64,000 bases of DNA from Aquimarina sp. Aq107. Lineage in GTDB: Bacteria; Bacteroidota; Bacteroidia; Flavobacteriales; Flavobacteriaceae. The notes beneath the pieces were generated by a model. The model worked only from the letters and a program-made list of their open reading frames with translations. It was not told the DNA's origin and did no database searches. Where the stretch lies: positions 124,001 through 188,000 of the forward strand of contig NZ_OX030782.1 in NCBI RefSeq assembly GCF_943733665.1. The letters run 5' to 3'. The first letter of the stretch is position 1; the number at the start of each line of letters is the position of its first letter. The position numbers and the translations under genes were made by a program. This document shows positions 7,951 to 17,200 of the stretch, in pieces.

Positions 7951-7981
7951 ATTGCTATTAGAGTGCTACTATTTACTTTTG
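7951..7981 (+). promoter_or_regulatory. Promoter of the SpoU methyltransferase gene
   Basis: ATTG (7951-7954), a 19-bp spacer, then TACTTTTG (7974-7981, fits TAnnTTTG). The ATG at 7986 is only 4 bp after the box, so transcription would begin at or very close to the start codon and the mRNA would be leaderless or nearly so. Confidence 0.45.
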
Positions 7982-7985
7982 TAAT

Positions 7986-8450
7986 ATGATTGATAATTTT
8001 GAAAATGAATTTTTTGGTATCGGGATTCAGAATGGAAAAACTCCTGAGAACTTAGGGGTCCTATGGAGAACTGCTCAGAATATGGGGGCAAATTATATAT
8101 TTACAATTGGTAACAGGTATGCAAAACAAGCGAGTGATACACATAATGCTGTGAAATCTATGCCATATTTTCATTATGATACTTTTCAGGACTTTTATAG
8201 ACATCTTCCTAAAGGTGCGATGCTGGTAGGTGTTGAATTAACCAATGATGCAGTACCATTAGAAAATTTTAATCACCCTAAACGATGTGTCTACTTATTA
8301 GGAGCTGAGGATCACGGATTATCTAAAACTGCTATAGAAAAGTCACATTTCTTAATTAAGTTTAAGTCCGAATTAAGCGTTAATGTTGCAGTAGCAGGAA
8401 GTATAGTAATGTATGATAGGGGAATTGATAAACCTAGATTTATAAGGTGA
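7986..8450 (+). CDS. SpoU/TrmH-family RNA 2'-O-methyltransferase
   Basis: 154 aa, the single-domain size of TrmL-like SPOUT enzymes. The three SpoU motifs are visible: N22LGVLWRTA near the start (substrate/AdoMet region with the conserved Asn and Arg), VYLLGAEDHGLS, and LSVNVAVAGSIVMYD at the C-terminus, which together form the trefoil-knot AdoMet site. It would methylate the ribose of a tRNA or rRNA nucleotide; which one cannot be told. It ends 1 bp from the stop of the convergent gene at 8452. Confidence 0.88.
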   Translation: MIDNFENEFFGIGIQNGKTPENLGVLWRTAQNMGANYIFTIGNRYAKQASDTHNAVKSMPYFHYDTFQDFYRHLPKGAMLVGVELTNDAVPLENFNHPKRCVYLLGAEDHGLSKTAIEKSHFLIKFKSELSVNVAVAGSIVMYDRGIDKPRFIR

Positions 8451-8451
8451 T

Positions 8452-9234
8452 TTAATTTAGTTTTATATAATTCAATATTATTTGTTCTTCCTCATAGTTA
8501 ATAGCTGCTATTTTAAACTTGAAAAGTAAATTATCATTTGTTTTAACTATGAATATGATTCCTTTTTTTATATCACTTTTTGCTATGTGTGTTTCTGTGA
8601 AAGGAGTCTCGTTTAATATATTATAATCTACAATATCTAAATCATTATCAAAGACCCATAAATTCCCGGTAAAACTACCGTCCTTTCTTCTTAATATGCT
8701 AATTTCTGGATCTCTAGGTTCAATAAATAATCCAGGTGTATCTCCATTAAATTGCGGTTTTTTTAAAAAATCAATTGCATCTTTATTATTTGATAAATCT
8801 AATGCAACAGCAGGATAATTTCCAAAACTTTTTTTACTAATAATAATAGTATCCGCATTATCTTTTCTTAGTTCTATTTTTTTTGAAAGGCTTTTTGCTC
8901 TTTTTAAATATATTCTATAACCATATTTGTCCTTTAAAATAAGATCATCAGATAATTGATTTTCAATTTCTAAACTTGTTCCCTGATCAAAGGATAAGAT
9001 ATTGTTTTTAGAGTTCAAATTCCAACAGCGTTTTTCAAAAGCTTTTTCATTTCCCAAAAACCCAATCTTTATATATCCTTTAGAAGATAAATGAAACCAC
9101 ACTACCCCTTTAAATACGTTGTTTTCAGGATCGATTGTTTTTATAGTTTCCCATTGTCCAACTATTTCTGAGGATTGAGAATAAGTGGAAATGGAGATCA
9201 AACTAATAAATAGAATAAAATATATGTTTTTCAT
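8452..9234 (-). CDS. Secreted hypothetical protein, 260 aa
   Basis: Signal peptide MKNIYFILFISLISISTYSQ. The mature part starts SSEIVGQWETIKTIDPENNVFKG, resembling the opening of lipocalin-like beta-barrel proteins (GxWxxxxI), and ends in beta-rich sequence. I see no further domain. It is convergent with the SpoU gene, with no room for a separate terminator between them. Confidence 0.72.
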   Translation of the reverse strand: MKNIYFILFISLISISTYSQSSEIVGQWETIKTIDPENNVFKGVVWFHLSSKGYIKIGFLGNEKAFEKRCWNLNSKNNILSFDQGTSLEIENQLSDDLILKDKYGYRIYLKRAKSLSKKIELRKDNADTIIISKKSFGNYPAVALDLSNNKDAIDFLKKPQFNGDTPGLFIEPRDPEISILRRKDGSFTGNLWVFDNDLDIVDYNILNETPFTETHIAKSDIKKGIIFIVKTNDNLLFKFKIAAINYEEEQIILNYIKLN

Positions 9235-9434
9235 GTAAACAAAATAGCCTTTTTAATTTTTTACTATAGATTATTTTTCGATGTAAATTAATGTATTACA
9301 AGGGATATGGTAATCACTGAATACAGTGAAATAAAAATTTAAGGTACTAGAATTAGCTAGTTTATGATTATATACTTTTTGATTATCAATTTTTGTCAAT
9401 TTTTGTTATTACATTTATTGAATAGTATCATTTT

Positions 9435-10784
9435 ATGTTTAAAAAAATAGAAGAGAGTGTTGCAGTATTTAGTTCCTGGATATGGGATTGGCCTTTACTA
9501 ATCCTTTTGATCGGTGGAGGACTGTTTTTTCTGATATATTCTCGTTTTACACCTTTTTTATATTTCAGACATGCTATTAATATTCTTAGAGGAAAATATG
9601 ATAATGAAAATGCTCCAGGTCAATTAACGCATTTCCAGGCGTTATCATCAGCAATTGCAGCGACAGTTGGAATGGGGAATATTAGTGGAGTTGCTATAGC
9701 ATTAGTAATGGGTGGTCCAGGAGCAATTTTCTGGATGTGGATTAGTGCGTTAATTGGTATGGCCACTAAATTCTACACGTGCACTCTTGCAGTTATGTAT
9801 AGGTCTGAAAGTAAAGAAGGGAAGATCCTTAGTGGACCAATGTATGTTATTACAGGTGGATTAGGGCGTCATTGGAAACCATTAGCCATTTTCTTTGCAT
9901 TAGCTGGTTTAGTCGGTACATTACCTGCTTTTACTGTAAATCAACTTACTCAAACTTTAGTTGATGTTTTGGATTGGGACGAAGAAACTAAATTATATAT
10001 AGGGATTGTTCTAGCAATTATGGCATCGTTTGTCATTCTTGGTGGAATTAAAAGAATTGGATTAGTCGCTAGTAAGTTGGTTCCTTTTATGGTGATTTTA
10101 TACTTTATAACCGTCTTTATGATTCTTGTTTTACAGATAGATGAGGTGCCTGAGATGTTTGTTTTGATTTTTTCAGATGCTTTCTCTGGAGAAGCTGCTG
10201 CAGGTGGAGCATTGGGGTATTTGATTAAAACAGGAGTAAAACGAGCTGCTTTTTCTAATGAAGCAGGAATTGGTACCGCACCTATGATGCACGGAACTGC
10301 TAAAACAGATGAGCCCGTTAGAGAAGGACTTGTAGCTATGATTGGTCCTGCTATAGATACACTTCTTATATGTACATTAACTGCATTAGCAATTTTATCT
10401 ACTGGAGTATGGAGACACTCTGATGGTAATGGTATTTCACTTACATTAGAGGCCTTTAACTCGGTTTTACCCTATGGAATGGGGGATGGTGTAGTGATTG
10501 TTATGGTTCTTGTTTTTGCCTTATCAACATTATTTTCATTTTCTTATTACGGAGTAACCTGTTTAGGTTTTTTAACTAAGCCTAAGTACGGTAAATATTA
10601 TAATTATATTTATATAGGATCTATTATTGTTTCGGCAGTAGTAAAGATAGATTTTGCTATTAATTTAATAGATAGTGCTTTTGCCTTAATGGCTATACCA
10701 ACAGTAATATCCGGATTACTACTAGCTCCTAAAGTTAATGCTCAAGCTAAGGTTTACTTTCGGAAAATTACTTCCTTACGATAA
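9435..10784 (+). CDS. Sodium:alanine symporter (AGCS family)
   Basis: 449 aa with about ten hydrophobic segments. The family signature is GMGNISGVAIALVMGGPGAIFWMW, and FSNEAGIGTAPMMHG matches the second conserved AGCS stretch. Members import alanine or glycine with Na+ across the inner membrane. The last 17 bp overlap tail-to-tail with the OmpA-family gene on the other strand. The direct repeat TCAATTTTTG occurs twice about 40 bp upstream of the start. Confidence 0.93.
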   Translation: MFKKIEESVAVFSSWIWDWPLLILLIGGGLFFLIYSRFTPFLYFRHAINILRGKYDNENAPGQLTHFQALSSAIAATVGMGNISGVAIALVMGGPGAIFWMWISALIGMATKFYTCTLAVMYRSESKEGKILSGPMYVITGGLGRHWKPLAIFFALAGLVGTLPAFTVNQLTQTLVDVLDWDEETKLYIGIVLAIMASFVILGGIKRIGLVASKLVPFMVILYFITVFMILVLQIDEVPEMFVLIFSDAFSGEAAAGGALGYLIKTGVKRAAFSNEAGIGTAPMMHGTAKTDEPVREGLVAMIGPAIDTLLICTLTALAILSTGVWRHSDGNGISLTLEAFNSVLPYGMGDGVVIVMVLVFALSTLFSFSYYGVTCLGFLTKPKYGKYYNYIYIGSIIVSAVVKIDFAINLIDSAFALMAIPTVISGLLLAPKVNAQAKVYFRKITSLR

Positions 10785-12780
10785 ACTCACTTCTTCTATT
10801 TTCTTGGTGTTCTTCTTCGGTACAAGGAATACCGTTTGCACATTTATTAATGAGTCTTCGCTCTCCATAAGCTTTCCCTCTAATACGTCTCCAATGGATT
10901 CCTCCCTTGCGAATAATGTATCTTACTGTAGCTCGCATCCGCTTTACACTAAGTTTTTTATTATACCAATAACTAGATCTACTATCTGTATGAGAACGCA
11001 CTTCAATTTTTAGATTAGGATTCTGTTTCATAACAGAAATAACCTTCTGTAAGTCAGCAATTGCGTCTGGTCTTATCTCATCTGTATCTAGGTCAAAGAA
11101 AATAGTTCGTAATTGTAATGGGGCAACAATATCATCACCTATATTAACTGGTTCGGATGTAGTAGACAATAGTTTTTCTTTCTTAAATGGTATCTGGACA
11201 TTATTTGTAGTTTCAAAAGTGTTTTTTGATTTAAAAATAATATCATTGGGATTAAATCCTTCTATAGAGACGCGAATGATGTATTGTTTGTCACAATCAA
11301 CTTCAAAATTATAAGCTCCATCATAGTCGGACTTAATCTCATTTATGATATTTCCATCAGTGTCTAATAATGTTACATTAGCATTCGCAATAGTTTCATT
11401 TGTTTCATTGTCCGTAATAATACCACTTAAGAATTCTCTACACTCGGTAATCAATTCTTCTGTTTGTCTAAAACTATAGATGTCATCATTTCCTTTTCCA
11501 CCTTTTCTATTACTTGCAAAATAACCAGTATTATTTTCTTCATCTAATACAAATGAGAAATCATCTTTTGGGCTATTTACTGGTTTTCCTACATTGAATA
11601 TTTCATATAAACCTGTGTCTTTGGCGATAGCTACGAATATGTCTAATCCACCTAGTCCAACGTGACCGTCACTTGCAAAATACAACCTTCCGCTTTCACT
11701 AACATATGGAAAGGTTTCTCTACCTTCTGTATTGATGTTATCTCCTAGGTTTTTGGGTTTCCCGTATTTTCCATTAGGAAGTATATCTACTACGAATAAA
11801 TCAGACTTCCCTCTAGTTCCTTTCATATCACTAGCAAAATATAATTTTTTACCATCAGGACTTAAGGCAGGATGAGAGACAGAATAATTATCACTGTTAA
11901 AAGAAAGCTCTTGAATGTTAGACCATTTTTCATTAGAAAGAGTTGCTTTGTATAACTTCAATAGAACAACTCCTTTTCTACTTTTACCAAGTTTATTGTT
12001 GGTGAAATTATTTCGTGTAAAATACATTGTCTTTCCATCTTTAGTAAAACTAGTAGAAGATTCATGGAATTTGGTATTTATTTTACCTTTTAGTTTTTTT
12101 GATTCTTGTGTTGAGATCTTGTTGTTATTTATTTTTGAAGAAAAAAGATCTAAGAATGGCATTTTATTCCATTCATGGAGCTTGGAGTTTTTACTTCTCG
12201 AAGATGCAAAAACGATATTTCCTCTATGATCAAAACTTGGAGCATAATCAGAATACTCAGAATTTATGTTAAGTGTGTATAAATCATATTTACCAGATTG
12301 CATTTCTATGAAATCTAAATAATCGCGTTTGTTTATAAAAGATTTTGCTCTTTTATCATTTCCTGTAATAGTATTAAACCTTTCCATAACATTGTCTGCT
12401 TCATCATATCGCTCCGCACTTTTAAGGCTTTGAGCATATCGAAATAAGTATTCTGGTTTTATCTCTTCAGAAAAATTTGAGATTAATTTTTCGTACCATT
12501 GGATAGATTCTTCTGGTTCTCCTGTGAAATAATATGAGTCTGCTAATTTTCGATAAAGGTCTGCAGAGGAATATCCCTGTTTTGCTACATCTAGATAGAT
12601 ATCACGGGCGTTTATATATGCCAATGCTTCAAAACTTTCATCAGCTTTGGTAAGTAGTTTGTCTGTGTTTTGTCCAAAACTTAATTGGGATAGTAAGAGT
12701 AACACTATCATAGACACACATATGTGTATGGTGTGATATGTTTTCGAAATAATTAAAAAAGAAATAGAATAGTTTCCCAA
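10768..12780 (-). CDS. OmpA-family protein with TPR, PD40 propeller and CarboxypepD_reg domains (PorE-like)
   Basis: 670 aa. After a signal sequence come TPR-like helices (about 38-150), PD40/WD40-like propeller blades (SHPALSPDGKKLYFASD, ETFPYVSESGRLYFASDG, DDFSFVLDEENNTGYFASNR), a CarboxypepD_reg-like beta-sandwich (about 450-520), and a C-terminal OmpA domain with HTD and NRRSEF peptidoglycan contacts. The same domain order is known for PorE, a T9SS component that anchors the machine to peptidoglycan. Paralogs are common in Flavobacteria, usually with PorP/SprF partners; none is adjacent here. The N-terminus is long (37 residues to SFGQ), so an internal start is possible. Confidence 0.88.
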   Translation of the reverse strand: MGNYSISFLIISKTYHTIHICVSMIVLLLLSQLSFGQNTDKLLTKADESFEALAYINARDIYLDVAKQGYSSADLYRKLADSYYFTGEPEESIQWYEKLISNFSEEIKPEYLFRYAQSLKSAERYDEADNVMERFNTITGNDKRAKSFINKRDYLDFIEMQSGKYDLYTLNINSEYSDYAPSFDHRGNIVFASSRSKNSKLHEWNKMPFLDLFSSKINNNKISTQESKKLKGKINTKFHESSTSFTKDGKTMYFTRNNFTNNKLGKSRKGVVLLKLYKATLSNEKWSNIQELSFNSDNYSVSHPALSPDGKKLYFASDMKGTRGKSDLFVVDILPNGKYGKPKNLGDNINTEGRETFPYVSESGRLYFASDGHVGLGGLDIFVAIAKDTGLYEIFNVGKPVNSPKDDFSFVLDEENNTGYFASNRKGGKGNDDIYSFRQTEELITECREFLSGIITDNETNETIANANVTLLDTDGNIINEIKSDYDGAYNFEVDCDKQYIIRVSIEGFNPNDIIFKSKNTFETTNNVQIPFKKEKLLSTTSEPVNIGDDIVAPLQLRTIFFDLDTDEIRPDAIADLQKVISVMKQNPNLKIEVRSHTDSRSSYWYNKKLSVKRMRATVRYIIRKGGIHWRRIRGKAYGERRLINKCANGIPCTEEEHQENRRSEFIVRK

Positions 12781-13019
12781 AATAATCCCAGTATTTATAA
12801 AATAAATTATCTGTTTCTGTGGGGTTTTAAAAACGTACTGGAATTAAATTTACGAAAAATTAACAAAAGGTTTACATATATAATCTTTTTTATGCAACTC
12901 GAGCACTATTTAATAGAATCAAAATTGCATACCCAAATCTATGTGAGAACAAAATATTCCTTCTCTAGATTAGATAATTTTGTATAATAATGGACTAACT
13001 TTGCAACAAAATCATATAT

Positions 13020-13901
13020 ATGGCTCATAAAGCAGGTTTTGTAAATATCATTGGTAATCCAAATGTTGGAAAATCAACATTGATGAATGCTTTCATTGGA
13101 GAAAGGTTGTCCATAATCACATCTAAGGCACAAACAACTAGACATAGAATTTTGGGAATTGTAAATGGAGATGATTTTCAAGTTATTTTATCGGATACTC
13201 CTGGAATTATAAAACCGGCATATGAATTACAAGAATCTATGATGGGATTTGTAAAGTCGGCTTTTGAGGATGCAGATATTCTTATCTATATGGTTGAGAT
13301 TGGTGAAAAGGAGCTAAAAGACGAAGCATTTTTTAATAAGATTACAAGTGCTAAGATCCCAGTTTTCTTACTGTTAAATAAGATAGACAAATCTAACCAA
13401 GAGCAATTAGAACAGCAAGTGCAGTTTTGGGCAGAAAAAGTTCCTAATGCAGAATTATACCCAATCTCTGCTTTAGAAAACTTTAATGTTAAAGAGGTTT
13501 TTGGAAGAATTGTAGAGTTATTGCCAGATTCACCTGCCTTTTACCCAAAGGATCAATTGACAGATAAACCAGAGCGATTTTTTGTAAACGAAGCGATTCG
13601 CGAAAAGATCTTAATGCACTATAAAAAAGAGATTCCATACTCTGTAGAGGTAGAAACCGAAGAATTTTTTGAAGACGAAAAAATTATCAGAATTAGATCG
13701 GTAATTATGGTAGAGAGAGAGTCTCAAAAAGGTATTATTATAGGTCATAAAGGATCGGCACTTAAAAGAGTTGGGGTAGAAGCTAGAAAGGAATTAGAGA
13801 AGTTTTTTGGAAAGCAAATTCATATCGAGTTGTATGTAAAAGTTAATAAAAATTGGCGAAATAGTGAACGTCAACTAAAACGTTTTGGCTACAACCGTTA
13901 A
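13020..13901 (+). CDS. era: GTPase Era
   Basis: 293 aa, normal length. G1 GNPNVGKST, G3 DTPG, G4 NKID, then a C-terminal type II KH domain (GIIIGHKGSALKRVGVEARKELE). Era binds the 3' end of 16S rRNA and helps 30S assembly. A TAACTTTG -7-like box lies at 12996-13003, 17 bp before the ATG, so the leader would be short. The gene stands alone. Confidence 0.97.
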   Translation: MAHKAGFVNIIGNPNVGKSTLMNAFIGERLSIITSKAQTTRHRILGIVNGDDFQVILSDTPGIIKPAYELQESMMGFVKSAFEDADILIYMVEIGEKELKDEAFFNKITSAKIPVFLLLNKIDKSNQEQLEQQVQFWAEKVPNAELYPISALENFNVKEVFGRIVELLPDSPAFYPKDQLTDKPERFFVNEAIREKILMHYKKEIPYSVEVETEEFFEDEKIIRIRSVIMVERESQKGIIIGHKGSALKRVGVEARKELEKFFGKQIHIELYVKVNKNWRNSERQLKRFGYNR

Positions 13902-14293
13902 TTCTTTTATGTAAAATTATCCATTACTTTATTTGTAGGATTTTTGTGAGTTTTTAAATTTCGACAATTACGGTAAAACTGTATTTGGAGGATAAAATGC
14001 TACAGTTAAACGTTTTTACATCTTTTTTTGTGTTTTTTTAGAGGGAAACATATAGTTTTGCGTTATTAACATATTTAAAACGCCCTAAAATATGATATGA
14101 ACAATACTTTATCTTCACACACTTATTAATAAACGCTTAACTCTAAAAATCTAAATAAATTACAAAGGATTTGTTGGCTCTCGTAGTCTGGAATCGATAT
14201 GTGATTTCTTGTCCCGTGTATTTATTTTTTAAAACCCAAAATAAATTAACCAGTTTGAGCATCTGAAACTCGAACGAAAAAAAACACTACACA
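13902..14293 (+). promoter_or_regulatory. Intergenic region with promoter and long leader of the large surface protein
   Basis: No ORF of note. TAGTTTTG (14053-14060) fits TAnnTTTG, with TTTG at 14027-14030 upstream (22 bp apart, longer than the usual 19). If used, the mRNA would have a leader of about 230 nt. I see no riboswitch fold I can name in it. Confidence 0.4.
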
Positions 14294-17200
14294 ATGTCTA
14301 AAACTACTAACAAGCTTAACTCATTGAGCGGTAAAAGGAGAGTGACTTCTATTAGTTCTTCTTTAATTAGCCTGTCAATGATCGTCATTTTTATGTTGAC
14401 TTCCGGATTTAATACCGCAGTTGACAAGAATAAAGAAAGTTTTGATTCTACAACATCTGTTTGTAATAACCCATTAGAAAAAGCATTGGGATATAATGCA
14501 TTTGTTAGATATAATACTATAGTTAATGGTGGAGATACCGAAGGTCCTATTGCATTAGGAGGAGATTTAACTATTGACGGAATCATTACAATAGCGGCTC
14601 AAACGCCAGGAACTAATTTTTTTAATGGAGATGATCAAGCTTCATCTTTAGTTGTAAATGGTAAAGTAATTTACACCTCAGGAGAAGGAATACATCTTAA
14701 TCAAGGATACACCAAGGTAGGTGATTTAAATGGCTCTTCAGTTTTTGATGTAGATTTTAATTTTGCATCAGTGAATACGAGACTTACTGCTGGAGATTAC
14801 GATGCTAAGCCAAGGATTCAAGTGCAAAGAAAACAAGATCAAAGTTCAGTTGGTCAGGCTAATTTGATTGATTTTGAAGCAGCTTTTGCATTGTTCGAAT
14901 CAAAATCTATCTCTTACAGCAATATGTTATCTAATGTTCAGATAAGTAATGATAATAAAATTTTACTTTCTGAAAATACAGTAAACGTTTTGCATATTAC
15001 TGGGACAGCGTTGCAGAATCTTCCTTACCTAACTTTTGAAAATACTCCAAGTAAGAATACGCCATTAATTATAAATGTTGATGCGGCAGGTGATTTTGAA
15101 TGGAATATTCTAAATCTTACTGGAATTGGGGATCAGCAAGGAGCCTTTATTATTTGGAATTTTTATAATAATTCAAGTATAACGCTAAAAGGAGGTTCAA
15201 CGATCATTGGTAGTTTATTTGCTCCTAAATCAGATGTGATAAAGGATTCCTCAGGAAATATTAATGGACAAGTTATCGCAGCAAATTATCATCATATTCA
15301 AGGAGAGTTACACCAGCATGTATTTGATTCTTGTACGGATGATGATGTAAGTTGTGCTTTAACTGTAGAAGCTGGTGATGATTCAGAATTTTGCGGAGAA
15401 GGAGAAGTAACACTTACTGCAATAGTTTCTGGAGCATCAGAATGTGTAGATTGCGTAGGAGAATATAGTGTGTTAAATACTAATAATTGTAAAAGAGATC
15501 AAGATTACGTAATGTGGTTAACGGATGGTAATAATCCAAGATGGTTCTCTAATGTTGATTTAGAATGGAATGAATTGGCAGATGGTACAGCAACATTGAC
15601 TGGAACTATTTTTGATCATACCTTAACCCAGACTACGTATGAGGTAAATGCAGTCTATTCAGGAAGAACAGATACCACATCAACAAATAGTCCAAAAGAG
15701 CATGAGTGTAATAATGAAGATGAATCTGCATGGATTTATTATACAGAGTTAACTGGTACTGTAACAAGTTCTGACGGATCTTGGTCAATTGATCTGTCAA
15801 GAAGAGGGCCAGCTTTTCAATTAGGAAATGGAGCTAATGTTACAGAAACTGAAGAAGGAAAATTTGGAGCCTGCGGTTGGTTTAATACAACGGATAATCA
15901 ATATAATAGAGGAGACTTTAATTTTAACCTAGGAGACTGTGTTACAACTTCAACAACAGAGGTAAGTTACCTCTGGTCTACAGGAGAAACTACTCCATCC
16001 ATTACCGTAAGTGAAGGAGGAATTTATACAGTGACGGTTAAGGATTGTGAAAATTGCAATGCTTCAGATTCTGTAGAAGTTGTAATAAATGATGTTCCGC
16101 AGGTAGATGCTGGAGAAGATCAAGAGATTTGTTTAGGAGATGAGGTTACTTTAACCGCTATTACAGATGGAAATGAAAATTGTGAGAGTTGTATCGAATA
16201 TGGTATACAAAATACTGATTATTGTAAGGGGAATCAAAACTATGTGTTGTGGTTAGATGGTGGAAGATTCTTTTCTAATGTTGATTTAGAGTGGAACGAA
16301 CTTGCAGATGGAACTGCAACTCTTAAAGGTACTGTTTTTGATTATACAAATACACAATCAAATTATGAAGTTGATGCAGTGTTTACAGGGAAAACTGCAA
16401 TTGCTCCTGCCAATAGTCCAAAATCACATTTATGTAATGATGAAGATGAATCAGCTTGGCAATATTACACAGAGTTTACTGGAACTATTACTAGTGAGGA
16501 TGGATCTTGGTCTACAACTTTATCTAGAAGAGGTCCAGCATTCCAGATGGGTAATGGAGCTAACCAAACTGAAAAAGAATTAGGTAAGTTTGGAGCTTGT
16601 GGATGGTTTGATACTAGTGATAGTGAATACCCAGTAGGAGATTTCAATTTTAATTTTGGAGATTGCATTACTTCCGAGACAAATAATACTAGTTTCTTAT
16701 GGTCCAATGGAGAGACTACAGAAAGTATTACTGTGTCTCCAGAAGAAGATACGACATATTCTGTAACAGTAACTAATTGTAATGGTTGTTCTGCAACAGA
16801 TGAAGTAACGGTAACTATTAAATCCGCTGTTGTTGACGCTGGAGATGATCAAAATATATGTTTAGGAGAAACAGTTACATTATCTGCTATTGGAGAAGGT
16901 ACATTTAGCTGGTCTAACGGAGAAACTACTGAAACAATTACAGTATCTCCAACTGAAACTACAACATATGTAGTTACTGCGACGAGTGGTAGTTGCGAGG
17001 CGTCTGATTCAGTAACAGTTGTAGTAAATGACCCAGTTATAGTAGATGCAGGAGATGATCAAGAGATATGTTTAGGAGAAGAGATTACATTGACTGCTCA
17101 GGCCACAGGTATTAATTGTGGTGATTGTGTAGAGTATGGTGTTAAAGATACTGACTATTGTAGAGGAAGACAGCACCAATTTGTTGTTTTTATAAATGAT

